A stretch of DNA of 64,000 nucleotides, from NCBI GenBank assembly GCA_013115135.1, contig JABANP010000004.1, forward strand, positions 124,001 to 188,000, written 5' to 3'. The DNA is from Perkinsus olseni (Eukaryota > Perkinsozoa > Perkinsida > Perkinsidae). The notes beneath the pieces were generated by a model that worked only from the letters and a program-made list of their open reading frames with translations, ran no database searches and was not told where the DNA came from. The position numbers were made by a program, and so were the translations under genes. Within the stretch, counting starts at the first letter, position 1; every line of letters begins with the position of its first letter. Shown in pieces: positions 54,911-64,000 of this stretch.

Positions 54911-56578
54911 TTAGAATGTAACGGGGCCGGCGTGCCAGATCTCCCAACGATGGCTCCAAGATGTACCCCAGAACAAGACCTTCACCCAGGCGTTGAAGTT
55001 GACTCCCGAGACGAACTCCCACCTGTTTGCCATATGACTTACGGTGTTACCCTTGATATCGATCGATACAGCAGCACCAGCAATCCATAGCGAAACGTCG
55101 GTTCCGAGGCTACCGTAGGCCGAGATGTCATTCTGAGGCTTGGCAGTGACGCCCAGTTTAGCAGTTATGGCCCAGTGGATGATGCTACCAGCGACTGGTA
55201 CATTAACGTTGAAGCTCACCGTGAGCTCGACCGAACCGGAGAACGTGCGCTTATCGGCCTGCAACAGGTTTTCACCCGATGCCTTACCAGTGATGCACAC
55301 GTTGATAGAGAGGCTGAACCCTTCGCCGACTTGGAAGACAACAGCACATCCACCGGCTTCGAAGGACAGGTCAAGGACGGCAGAACCGTCGGTATCCTTG
55401 AGGCTGACGGCCAACTTCAAATGAGCTGTTATGTCCGGGTTGTTCACATCAACGAAGGTCATGCCAGCCTCGAGCGAAACCGAAGGATCCGTCGTTACAT
55501 CCAGTTGGACGTAAAGGCAATACTTGCCAGGGATCTGTTTGCCGTCCTTATCCTTGCAGCTTTTTGGGAACTCAAACTTAGCGATCTGGATGAGCTCCCT
55601 CATTCTGTTGGCGCGGAAGAAGGAATCGGCAGCGGACCCCTTCTCGATGGTGAAGTACTGAATGCCCTTGAAGCCAGCACCCTGTCTGAGACTGCGATGC
55701 TCGGGGATCCAGTCGTAGTCTTCTCCGTCCTCGAAGAAAGCGCGAGCGCTTTCGGGGATGTAGTCAACGGTGAGATAAGCAGAGTCGACGAAGGGCACCT
55801 TCATATCGCCAGTCGAGAGCAAACGAGAGGAATCGACATTGTAGGTCGAAAACATCTCATTGGTGGCGTGTTGCACACCGACCTCATCACCGAGAGATTC
55901 CCAGCTATCAATAGTAGTCTCTTGGAAGACCTTGCCGTTCTTGTGAGTGTTGATGGCAAGGAGCTTATGAGGCCTGTTAGCAGACTCGTCAGTATAGAGC
56001 ACCCAGGTATCGGGCTGGAGACCAGTCTCATAGAGAGCGGTGTAATTGGTACCGTCTTTGGGATTTACTCCTTCGGGACCGTGAAGAACCCACTTAGTGT
56101 AGGATCCGCCGTCGACTGACTCAGCGCCTTCATTGATCCAGCCGTCCTCTTCGAGGCTCTGGGAGTTCTGAGTTGCCACAGCGAGCATTCGCTCAGTACC
56201 ACGAGTCTCCACGAGGACAGTACGGGCCGTGTTCATGAATATCTGATCGACCTTTCGGAGTTCAGGGGTCTCAACATACATCATGTACTGATAGGGGCGG
56301 CTTGGGGAGGCCTCAATAGTCACTTGACCCTCCTTAGTGGCGATCACATCTTGTCTAGTGGTGAGACTACCGTCTTCCATGCCGGGTAGAGTCAGGCCGT
56401 AGGTTTCTCTAGCCATGGATATCCCGCAGGGCGCGGGGTTGCCATTGGAACCCAGGAGGTCTTTGTTACAATACTTGGTGGTGGTAGCCGTGAAACGAGC
56501 GTTGGTCGCCTGGAGAGCATCAACGCCGTACATTGTCCCTATGAAGGGGACGAGTAGAAGGAACATATTATGGAGCAT
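54911..56578 (-). CDS. Secreted 555-aa protein of unknown family, copy 1
   Basis: Uninterrupted minus-strand ORF with a signal peptide (MLHNMFLLLVPFIGTMYGV). The N-terminal half contains PCGISMARETYGLTLPGM and YMMYVETPELRKVDQIFM. The C-terminal half is rich in alternating hydrophobic and polar residues and predicted beta strands (LKLAVSLKDTDGSAVLDL, ELTVSFNVNVPVAGSI) with a Trp-rich end (WGTSWSHRWEIWHAG). Few cysteines; no transmembrane segment after the signal. No known domain was recognised, so it may be lineage-specific. The near-identical copy at 59534-61201 differs at 9 of 555 residues. The lack of introns contrasts with neighbouring multi-exon genes. Confidence 0.8.
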   Translation of the reverse strand: MLHNMFLLLVPFIGTMYGVDALQATNARFTATTTKYCNKDLLGSNGNPAPCGISMARETYGLTLPGMEDGSLTTRQDVIATKEGQVTIEASPSRPYQYMMYVETPELRKVDQIFMNTARTVLVETRGTERMLAVATQNSQSLEEDGWINEGAESVDGGSYTKWVLHGPEGVNPKDGTNYTALYETGLQPDTWVLYTDESANRPHKLLAINTHKNGKVFQETTIDSWESLGDEVGVQHATNEMFSTYNVDSSRLLSTGDMKVPFVDSAYLTVDYIPESARAFFEDGEDYDWIPEHRSLRQGAGFKGIQYFTIEKGSAADSFFRANRMRELIQIAKFEFPKSCKDKDGKQIPGKYCLYVQLDVTTDPSVSLEAGMTFVDVNNPDITAHLKLAVSLKDTDGSAVLDLSFEAGGCAVVFQVGEGFSLSINVCITGKASGENLLQADKRTFSGSVELTVSFNVNVPVAGSIIHWAITAKLGVTAKPQNDISAYGSLGTDVSLWIAGAAVSIDIKGNTVSHMANRWEFVSGVNFNAWVKVLFWGTSWSHRWEIWHAGPVTF

Positions 56579-56819
56579 TTACAGGAAGAAACGATTTTAA
56601 ACAGAGAGCAGAGTTAAAGCTGAGAAGTTTCTTTACGAGCAGCCCAGAGGAGATAATCACTCCGCGATTGCACATCCCCGAGGACTCTGCGCGACGAATT
56701 GCCGGCTATTAGCGGGATCGATGTCACAGGCACGCGCGGCCGTTGTCTCCAATGAGGACGGAAGGAGAGATGAAGTTGAGGTGTTCTCCGAAGGGGAGTC
56801 TCAACCTTGTGATGATCGA

Positions 56820-57270
56820 TCATTATTATGTGTCCCAGCTATGTTGTACTCCGAGTATTGAGGGGAGGGTCTGGTAGGCCGGCACGAAAACGACTATTGC
56901 AGACGGTTTCCCCGACCTCGTCCCCGTTAACAAACACCCCAGCACTTCGGAGCCTGAAGAGTCCGTGTTCGACAGGGAGCTCCTTCCGGGCCAGAGCTTA
57001 CGGAAAACACATAGCTCTCTGATTCTTCCTGATGACGGCAAAATATTCCTCCAGCGATACACTGGTTATGACCTTTACTCGTCGGCTAACGAGGTGGCAC
57101 TGGGTCGTCTATGCGCATGCGTGCATAACATCGCGCACCGTAAATATTGGCCTCACCGCTAGGATGCTGCTGTGGTTGCTCCTTCGCGAAGTCTGCAGGA
57201 AAAAGCTCACCCCTCATTGTATGATAGGTCCCCCAATAGAGGAGGGTCAACGACGAGCAGAAATCCAATC
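56820..57270 (+). pseudogene. Diverged copy of the 61414-61722 ORF region
   Basis: DNA in this interval aligns with 61400-61722, the intact 102-aa frame, but the reading frame is interrupted by stops and indels. If the other copy encodes a protein, this one does not. Confidence 0.3.
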
Positions 57271-57274
57271 ATAG

Positions 57275-58250
57275 AACCGATTGTCTGAGGTTGGGCACGT
57301 GCTGACAAAGCGCGCCTAGAAGCTAGCGAGTTTCGGCGAAGAATCGGATGTGAGGCTGAGAGTCCAAAGAGAGGCCTATGCGACCGGTAGGAGAATCTCT
57401 CGCATCGCAACACCGGTTACTGTTAGGTGGGCGGTATTGTGCGTGACAAATCAGTGACTTGAAGTCACTAATGTCGTCTAAAGCCCTCTCTCCCATTGTA
57501 ATTTTGCGCCGTCCCTCCACGCCAACTAGAAGTTCAGAGCCCCTCAAGCCTGCCTGGAGGGGTCCTGAACTTCTGGACCAGCCCTCGCGACGGCACGCCG
57601 CCCCTATGTCTGTTCAACGGTCGGTGGAGCGGTAGTTCCGAACGTAGGATATGGAGACTGCTGACCCGATCCGGACCTGCTCGGTCCGACCGGATATGAA
57701 GTCGGGAAGCTCTCGTGCCCTACTGAACAGTAGTGACTTCGAGTTGGAAGCTCCAACTGCCAGCTGGCGGCAAGCACAGGGGCACTTCCTGGTTGCTGGG
57801 CCAGCGGTGCTGGCTCTGATACTGACGAACGTCCACTAGGTTAGAGCAGGGCCACTTATTGTTCACACTCTCAACCTATCCATGATGAAAGCAGCTCTCA
57901 CAGAGCTTCAGGTCCCGAAGTTCGAGAAAACGTTTGGCCGCGTAGGCACCTCTAGCTGATCACATGACGTGATGATTTGCATCACCTGAGGTGATTCACC
58001 GCTGCCGCTGCGCCGGCTCTGAGAAAGCCTTCCTCAGAGTGTAGGCGCTTTCGAGGACATCAGCCCATGGCATGAACTTCATGCGACTGTACCGTCGCTA
58101 GGCTATCCATCTGACCACCGAGGAGACTTCGCTGGAACTGAGTTTGAGATCTTGTGCTAGGGCCTTGGTGCTTGGGCCAAGTCGCTCGCCATGAAGTGAG
58201 CTGTGATGATATCCTACCCGAAGGAGTCTATTCCTCTACCAGGGATGCTC
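57275..58250. other. Intergenic stretch between duplication units
   Basis: The frame 57651-57839 (62 aa) has no support beyond a short similarity to the frame at 22940-23143 (ILTNVH). Otherwise nothing. Confidence 0.35.
57528..57574. repeat. Hairpin with about 18-bp arms
   Basis: AGAAGTTCAGAGCCCCTC is followed after 12 nt by its near-perfect reverse complement (one offset). No T-run follows. Confidence 0.7.
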
Positions 58251-58259
58251 GATTTCGTT

Positions 58260-58760
58260 GGAGATGCACCCGGTAAACGCGGTTACCAGGTAACCGCGTT
58301 ACAAATTTCGCGAATTCCGCGAAGTGTTAAATTAATTTACCATTTCGCGTGAAACCGCGTTTTTCGTGGTAACCGCGAAATGCGAAATGGTTTTCGCGGT
58401 TACCATTTCGGTTGATCATCACTCGCGTGTGTGTGTCAAAGACTCGCAAATTTTGATTTATTGAGTACAGCTGAGTGTGGGGAAGCGGTACGGGTGGACC
58501 ATGTGGTATGACTACACGAAAACCACGGTGATGTGGTAACCGTGAAGTGCGGTTTTCGCGGTTTTAGTCAATTTTGGGAGGTTTTCACGATGTGAAATGG
58601 AAAAAAAGTGGTTACCAGTGGTAACTAGTTGCTAGTGGTAACTCACCACTAGCGGTTTTCATACCGCGGGTGCAACTCCATTGTATCATACAATGGAGAT
58701 GCACCTGCTAATCGCGAAGGGACGTTAAGCACGAAACGAAAAGTCTCGAAAACCGCGGAG
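58260..58760. repeat. Field of AACCGCG/CGCGGTT short inverted repeats
   Basis: This AT-rich segment holds roughly ten copies of AACCGCG or its complement, often as GTTTTCGCGGTTACCA, arranged in opposing pairs. It also has a near-perfect palindrome of 18-bp arms at 58669-58705 (one mismatch) and the repeat CACTAGCGG / CTAGTGGTAA. The pattern extends weakly to about 58920. It separates the two 555-aa gene units. Confidence 0.7.
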
Positions 58761-59533
58761 AGATGAACGACTTCATCTCCTGCTATAGCAAATTGCTATT
58801 AGCAATGGTGAAAATTATTTTCTCGCTAAAACTTAACGCGGTTTTCGGGGTTTGCCTTGTTTACTCGCGATTTTTGCAAAGTGAAACGGGCGATGTGGTT
58901 TTCGCTAGCGGTTTTCACTTCGCGAGTGAATCTCCAAGGAATGCTATGACGCGCCAGTATCAATGTATTAGACTTGATGTTACATCGCCAAGTGCTGAAC
59001 GCTTGCTGCAACTCTTCAACGAAGAGTCTTCATCGAAAGCTCGGGTCCTAAACCCGCAGCATCAATCAAATGATTCACCTATCCACCTGGTTAACCAAAG
59101 ATATTGTTGTTGCCGAAATGGGGCTAACCTTGGAAGTTCGTGAATCACATTTATCACGAGCTTCTCCTGTACAGTATAGCAGACAGCAGCATCTTGAACC
59201 CTAACCAATAGTAAATACCGTATATTGAGGGGAGCTGCTATCCTCAATGATAATGAGTTCGACACTCGAGGAAAGGGTGGTATTAAACATATATTGTCGA
59301 ACAGTTGATAATAAATATAGTCGAAGACTTTGACGCCCCCACTCGGCCAAGAAGGAGACAAAATAACAGAATGAGAGAAACACTGATTATTATACAATAC
59401 GTTGATGGGAGTCCCGGGGACTCAGGGGACTGCACGCCCCCATATCAGTATCAACAACATTCATAGGAGGTTTGCTCCAAGTGGGTTCATGCATCCACAC
59501 TATATTAATGATTATAATGATAATAATAGACAC

Positions 59534-61201
59534 TTAGAATGTAACAGGGCCGGCGTGCCAGATCTCCCAACGATGGCTCCAAGATGTACCCCAGAACAAG
59601 ACCTTGACCCAGGCGTTGAAGTTGACTCCGGAGACGAACTCCCACTTGTTAGCCATATGGCTTACGGTATGGCCCTTGATATCAACCGATACAGCAGCAC
59701 CAGCAATCCATAGCGAAACGTCGGTTCCGAGGCTACCGTAGGCCGAGATGTCATTCTGAGGCTTGGCAGTGACGCCCAGTTTAGCAGTTATGGCCCAGTG
59801 GATGATGCTACCAGCGACTGGTACATTAACGTTGAAGCTCACTGTGAGCTCGACCGAACCGGAGAACGTGCGCTTGTCGGCCTGCAACAGGTTTTCACCC
59901 GATGCCTTACCAGTGATGCACACGTTGATAGAGAGGCTGAACCCTTCGCCGACTTGGAAGACAACAGCACATCCACCGGCTTCGAAGGACAGGTCAAGGA
60001 CGGCAGAACCGTCGGTATCCTTGAGGCTGACGGCCAACTTCAAATGAGCAGTTATGTCCGGGTTGTTCACATCAACGAAGGTCATGCCAGCCTCGAGTGA
60101 AACCGATGGATCCGTCGTTACATCCAGTTGGACGTAAAGGCAGTACTTGCCAGGGATCTGTTTGCCGTCCTTATCTTTGCAGCTTTTGGGAAACTCAAAC
60201 TTAGCGATCTGGATGAGCTCCCTCATTCTGTTGGCGCGGAAGAAGGAATCGGCAGCGGACCCCTTCTCGATGGTGAAGTACTGAATGCCCTTAAAACCGG
60301 CACCCTGTCTGAGACTGCGATGCTCGGGCATCCAGTCGTAGTCTACCCCGTCCTCGAAGAAAGCGCGAGCGCTTTCGGGGATGTAGTCAACGGTGAGATA
60401 AGCAGAGTCGACGAAGGGCACCTTCATATCGCCAGTCGAGAGCAAACGAGAGGAATCGACATTGTAGGTCGAGAACATCTCATTGGTGGCGTGTTGCACA
60501 CTGACCTCATCACCGAGAGATTCCCAGCTATCAATAGTAGTCTCTTGGAAGACCTTGCCGTTCTTGTGAGTGTTGATGGCAAGGAGCTTATGAGGCCTGT
60601 TAGCAGACTCGTCAGTATAGAGCACCCAGGTATCGGGCTGGAGACCAGTCTCATAGAGAGCGGTGTAATTGGTACCGTCTTTGGGATTTACCCCTTCGGG
60701 ACCGTGAAGAACCCACTTAGTGTAGGATCCGCCGTCGACTGACTCAGCGCCTTCATTGATCCAGCCGTCCTCTTCGAGGCTCTGGGAGTTCTGAGTTGCC
60801 ACAGCGAGCATTCGCTCGGTACCATGAGTCTCCTCGAGGACAGTACGGGCCGTGTTCATGAATATCTGATCGACCTTTCGGAGTTCAGGGGTCTCAACAT
60901 ACATCATGTACTGATAGGGGCGGCTTGGGGAAGCCTCAATAGTCACTTGACCCTCCTTAGTGGCGATCACATCTTGTCTCGTGGTGAGGCTACCGTCTTC
61001 CATACCGGGTAGAGTCAGGCCGTAGGTCTCTCTAGCCATGGATATCCCACAGGGTGCGGGGTTGCCATTGGAATCCAGGAGGTCTTTGTTACAATACTTG
61101 GTCGTGGTAGCCGTGAAACGAGCGTTGGTCGCCTGGAGGGCATCAACGCCGTACATTGTCCCTATGAAGGGGACGAGTAGAAGGAACATATTATGGAGCA
61201 T
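59534..61201 (-). CDS. Secreted 555-aa protein of unknown family, copy 2
   Basis: Same length, signal peptide and layout as 54911-56578. The nine differences include Gly to Asp (DLLDSNG), Val to Glu and Arg to His (LEETHGTERM), Glu to Val with Ile to Met (DGVDYDWMPEH), and three changes near VDIKGHTVSHMANKWEF. No stops or frameshifts. Both copies therefore appear to be maintained. Confidence 0.8.
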   Translation of the reverse strand: MLHNMFLLLVPFIGTMYGVDALQATNARFTATTTKYCNKDLLDSNGNPAPCGISMARETYGLTLPGMEDGSLTTRQDVIATKEGQVTIEASPSRPYQYMMYVETPELRKVDQIFMNTARTVLEETHGTERMLAVATQNSQSLEEDGWINEGAESVDGGSYTKWVLHGPEGVNPKDGTNYTALYETGLQPDTWVLYTDESANRPHKLLAINTHKNGKVFQETTIDSWESLGDEVSVQHATNEMFSTYNVDSSRLLSTGDMKVPFVDSAYLTVDYIPESARAFFEDGVDYDWMPEHRSLRQGAGFKGIQYFTIEKGSAADSFFRANRMRELIQIAKFEFPKSCKDKDGKQIPGKYCLYVQLDVTTDPSVSLEAGMTFVDVNNPDITAHLKLAVSLKDTDGSAVLDLSFEAGGCAVVFQVGEGFSLSINVCITGKASGENLLQADKRTFSGSVELTVSFNVNVPVAGSIIHWAITAKLGVTAKPQNDISAYGSLGTDVSLWIAGAAVSVDIKGHTVSHMANKWEFVSGVNFNAWVKVLFWGTSWSHRWEIWHAGPVTF

Positions 61202-61413
61202 TTACAGGAAGAAACGATTTTAAACAGAGAGCAGAGTTAAAGCTGAAGAAGTTCTTTATGAAAAGACTCGAGTCGGGTCACCCGACGGAGCTGGATGACA
61301 AATTTCCGGCTATTAGCGGGATCGATGCCACTCGACCTTTGCACGTGCAACCATTGTCCCCGATGGGGAGGTCGGGCGGGGAGGAGCTGAGGTGAGGTGA
61401 ATCTCATGTTTCA

Positions 61414-61722
61414 GTGATGTTACATTCCGAGTACCGGGCCCCGGTAACCGGGGAGGGCCCGGTAGAGCGTGGCATGAGAACGACTATTCATGACAGTTTA
61501 GTCGGCTTCGTCTCCGTGAGCAGGCACTTGAGAAGCGCCCGTGTTCGTCCGCAAGCTCATATTGGACCGGAGTTTACGTGCATGCACGCACATTCGCAGC
61601 GAGGATGTGGTCTTACCACCACGATGGTGCTGCGGTTCGTCCTCGGCGAAACCAGGGACGGTATGCCTTTCGACGAGCGGCGCTCGTTGTATGGAGGTCC
61701 TGTCATAGTCTATGACTCATAG
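61414..61722 (+). CDS. Hypothetical 102-aa ORF
   Basis: Open frame from ATG, with VERGMRTTIHDSLVGFVS and LRFVLGETRDGMPFDERRS. It lies upstream of and divergent from the 555-aa gene. The equivalent DNA in the other unit has lost the frame. No domain. Confidence 0.3.
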   Translation: MMLHSEYRAPVTGEGPVERGMRTTIHDSLVGFVSVSRHLRSARVRPQAHIGPEFTCMHAHSQRGCGLTTTMVLRFVLGETRDGMPFDERRSLYGGPVIVYDS

Positions 61723-61724
61723 AG

Positions 61725-62020
61725 CAAGGTCAATGAGGGATAGAAGTTCTATCATAGCATGGCTTGTGTGAGGTTAGAGACTAAGCTGAGGGGGTGTCAA
61801 GGGGCGACAAGCTATGCGCTTTGCGCATGCGTATGAGCGGGCGCTGAGGCAGCGAAAACGGTAGAAAGCTCAGCCTAGAAGTGATATACATTGTTGAATA
61901 ACGGCCTGCGGCGTGCGGTTACACAACGCGACTGAAAACCATCGCAAGTTTATAGTGTGCGGTTGTATTTGAGCTGGTAGAGCACGCTGTGCTAAGCACA
62001 CCGCTGTACAGTACAGCCTG
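61725..62020. other. Spacer before the LTR element
   Basis: No gene. Ends with the CCTG target-site copy (62017-62020). Confidence 0.4.
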
Positions 62021-62327
62021 TGTACTATAGTGACAACATAGTGACGACTATAATATGCGCTATGTAACAGCTACAGTCTGGTTCAACACTACTCAGCTGT
62101 TAGACTATCATCGCTACACTTACCTTCACTGCGGCTGCGTACTATTAGTATCAGATAACCATCTGACCTTACTATGCGCTTTGCACTAGCGTCCATGAGT
62201 ATACGTGCTGTCCTAAGCTTAGCGTAGTAAGCTGTAGTGCACATCATCACTAAGCTTCTCTCCAGGCCAATTTTACCTCTCTTTGAGCCCCGTCTCAAAT
62301 AGCCACACTGTACTGAGTTATGGTGCA
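62021..62327 (+). repeat. Left LTR
   Basis: 307 bp, TG...CA ends. Differs from the right LTR at the third base and at one A/G position near 62238. Confidence 0.85.
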
Positions 62328-62331
62328 GTAG

Positions 62332-62339
62332 TGGTAGCA
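62332..62339 (+). other. Primer-binding site (initiator tRNA-Met type)
   Basis: TGGTAGCA just inside the left LTR is complementary to the 3' end of eukaryotic initiator tRNA-Met (TGCTACCA). The match stops after 8 nt. Confidence 0.6.
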
Positions 62340-63109
62340 ACTCCTTGTTCTCGAGGACCACTTCCGAACTTGGACTTCCATCCTGGTGCCTTATCGTCTT
62401 TATGGAGGTCGAGCCCAAACTCTGATTGTGCAACGAACTCCCCCTCATCATCATGTTCTGTTCGGTGTCAAGTTGCTATAACTGGTCAAGGCGAGCTATT
62501 TCTACACCTTCGGTAGCTTCTCGTTCCATCACGGTGCTTCTACTGCTCATCTACTTCGTACAATTCCGGATACAGCGGCGTACAAGTCGACAATGGTAAA
62601 CCGCCTAGACGTTCCCCAACAAGTCCACAATGGCGTAACCCCTAGACATTCAGCGTTCGCCCACCGGAACTACTACCCTCTACCCCCTATCGCCCAGAAT
62701 CAACTGGTGAGAACTCCCCTCCCGCCTTATGATGTCTAGAAGCCCGCATGCACTGGCTCTTCCATCGGTTGCGGTCCCCCCCCCCTTCCATGAGCTCATC
62801 CTCAGCATCGCGTTCTAGCCCACCTCAGAACTATAACCTACCCCATCTACGGAACATTTATAGCTTTTACGAAGGTGATTACTGCTTCTCGGCCCTTCCA
62901 AGCCATCCTAGAGTATGGTGATGACATGACCTCGCTCCCCTGCCCGGTTGACCCGGCAGAGTCATCGTTCATCATATTCGTTAACTTCTATCCGGAATAC
63001 TTCCACTACAAGGAACAGCTACTACTCCAACTACTACTAGTAGTTTACTAGTTCTTCGTGTACTCCATCTCAAGTCCCCTCTCTACAAGGACCACCTCCA
63101 ACTATAACT

Positions 63110-63460
63110 ATGAGTCCATCTCCGTCAACTCCCTCTCAGCTACCTCGTACTACGACGGATTTGATTCATGTTCTGCCTACTGTACAATCACTTGCACAAG
63201 AACAACCTATCCTACCACCAACTCCATCGGAGGATCAACCCGCTCACTCCTCTATCTCTTCCTCGTCTTCATCTTCGTCTGCTGCAACTATCGGAAGATC
63301 TGATCGCTCTGCCCAATCTTGGCATTCTCTTCAAGCCTCCTCTTGGGAATCAGCTCCAAGTGGCCCAGTCCGACGATCACGACGAGTCCCTGTGAGATTC
63401 GATCCCACCGGTTCTGCTAATGTCTCTAGTTTCGACGATCAGCTCTATCCTATCCGATAA
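63110..63460 (+). CDS. Ser/Pro-rich ORF inside the LTR element
   Basis: 116-aa frame: Pro/Thr-rich start, a poly-Ser run (SSSSSSSS) and a C-terminal VRRSRRVPVRFDPTGSA. The last part resembles the RRSxRxRxPPxRF linker found between integrase and reverse transcriptase in copia-type polyproteins. It may be a leftover of a deleted polyprotein. It may not be translated by itself. Confidence 0.4.
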   Translation: MSPSPSTPSQLPRTTTDLIHVLPTVQSLAQEQPILPPTPSEDQPAHSSISSSSSSSSAATIGRSDRSAQSWHSLQASSWESAPSGPVRRSRRVPVRFDPTGSANVSSFDDQLYPIR

Positions 63461-63466
63461 CGCTTC

Positions 63467-63481
63467 GGAGGGAGAGAGAAA
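63467..63481 (+). other. Polypurine tract
   Basis: Fifteen consecutive purines (GGAGGGAGAGAGAAA) ending 2 nt before the right LTR, the expected place for plus-strand priming. Confidence 0.65.
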
Positions 63482-63483
63482 CC

Positions 63484-63790
63484 TGCACTATAGTGACAAC
63501 ATAGTGACGACTATAATATGCGCTATGTAACAGCTACAGTCTGGTTCAACACTACTCAGCTGTTAGACTATCATCGCTACACTTACCTTCACTGCGGCTG
63601 CGTACTATTAGTATCAGATAACCATCTGACCTTACTATGCGCTTTGCACTAGCGTCCATGAGTATACGTGCTGTCCTAAGCTTAGCGTAGTAAGCTGTGG
63701 TGCACATCATCACTAAGCTTCTCTCCAGGCCAATTTTACCTCTCTTTGAGCCCCGTCTCAAATAGCCACACTGTACTGAGTTATGGTGCA
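63484..63790 (+). repeat. Right LTR
   Basis: 307 bp, same ends as the left LTR, followed by CCTG (63791-63794). Confidence 0.85.
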
Positions 63791-63839
63791 CCTGTACTCG
63801 TCAAGTACTGCTCGAAGACATTTCGGGATTCAGTTAGTT

Positions 63840-63857
63840 CCCGGGAATATTCCCGGG
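63840..63857. repeat. 18-bp perfect palindrome
   Basis: CCCGGGAATATTCCCGGG with further related GGGAATA pieces to about 63910. Purpose unknown. Confidence 0.7.
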
Positions 63858-64000
63858 GAAGGGAGGAAAGGAATTATTTCGGGGAATAATATCGGCCTTT
63901 TCGGGAATTATAGAAGTCATGTGTGGAATACCGATGAACCTGTAGTTCTGAGCGACTTCTGTGCCCTTGTTGCTATCTTGCTTATATAAAACGACTTCGC

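Larger units (their letters stand above)
54340..57270. repeat. Recent tandem duplication, unit 1 (partner 58925-61722)
   Basis: The whole block, from a shared 3' flank through the 555-aa gene to a diverged 5' flank, is repeated at 58925-61722 in the same orientation. Identity is very high within the gene and falls in the outer flanks. Confidence 0.85.
58925..61722. repeat. Recent tandem duplication, unit 2 (partner 54340-57270)
   Basis: See 54340-57270. The left junction at about 58930 begins with a block also present at 54368 and, more diverged, at 53320, suggesting that this repeat mediated the duplication. Confidence 0.85.
62021..63790 (+). mobile_element. Small non-autonomous LTR retrotransposon
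   Basis: Two 307-bp direct repeats (62021-62327 and 63484-63790) differ at two positions, start TG and end CA, and enclose 1156 bp. CCTG flanks both ends (62017-62020 and 63791-63794) as a 4-bp target-site duplication. A primer-binding site lies 4 nt after the left LTR and a polypurine tract precedes the right LTR. No protease, integrase, reverse transcriptase or RNase H could be recognised, so the element depends on another for movement (TRIM- or LARD-like). Near-identical LTRs imply recent insertion. Confidence 0.85.

Noticed and set aside
55175..56119. 314-aa plus-strand frame opposite the 555-aa gene
   Set aside because: In the near-identical copy the same antisense frame is broken into 100-aa and 204-aa pieces, while the minus-strand frame stays intact, so it is a shadow.
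1..64000. CRISPR arrays, bacterial operons or ribosomal RNA genes
   Set aside because: No regularly spaced direct repeats, no Shine-Dalgarno/operon layout and no rRNA-like conserved blocks were seen; the window is eukaryotic in style.

Overview
The window reads as nuclear DNA of a unicellular eukaryote. Genes are interrupted by very short GT-AG introns (mostly 32-49 nt), many products start with secretory signal peptides, genes lie on both strands without operons, and locally duplicated secreted-protein genes and decayed transposons are common. Alveolates of the Perkinsus type fit best. That assignment is inference from gene style, intron length and gene families; no species-diagnostic locus was identified.

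Region by region. (1) 1-10.9 kb is an old tandem duplication. Unit 1 holds an intact secreted MidA/NDUFAF7-like methyltransferase with four N-terminal Cys repeats (1092-3798) and a secreted 264-aa protein (4824-5618, minus). Unit 2 holds a wrecked copy of the methyltransferase (7325-8720) and a diverged 269-aa paralogue (9271-10080, minus). (2) 11.1-14.2 kb carries a two-exon gene of unknown function and a five-exon ZSWIM2-like E3 ubiquitin ligase with SWIM, RING, ZZ and RING-like modules. (3) 14.9-16.8 kb carries two tandem 285-nt genes that look like signal recognition particle RNA, each with a conserved upstream block and a T-run terminator. (4) 18-25 kb is mainly a minus-strand, multi-exon leucine-rich-repeat region. 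(5) 26.7-27.6 kb is a purple acid phosphatase cut off before its last metal motif. 29.6-30.2 kb is a dead PIF/Harbinger transposase between two repeat arrays. 31.6-33.2 kb is a five-exon secreted GH18 chitinase-like gene that could be resolved completely. (6) 33.5-48.8 kb is a mosaic of plus-strand exons: acidic or lysine-rich and coiled-coil proteins, an exon duplication, two MULE transposase relics, a CW-like zinc-finger fragment, tandem MATH domains and tRNA relics. (7) 50.3-53.2 kb is a many-exon long coiled-coil protein gene. (8) 54.3-61.7 kb is a recent tandem duplication with two nearly identical intronless genes for 555-aa secreted proteins, separated by a field of short inverted repeats. 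(9) 62.0-63.8 kb is a small non-autonomous LTR retrotransposon with near-identical LTRs, PBS, PPT and a 4-bp target duplication.

The genes do not form one pathway. The recurrent theme is secreted proteins (methyltransferase-like, GH18, phosphatase, two duplicated unknown families) in a region shaped by tandem duplication and transposon decay. Exon boundaries for the methyltransferase, the ZSWIM2-like gene, the phosphatase and GH18 were worked out by hand and keep the reading frame across every junction. Boundaries elsewhere are approximate.
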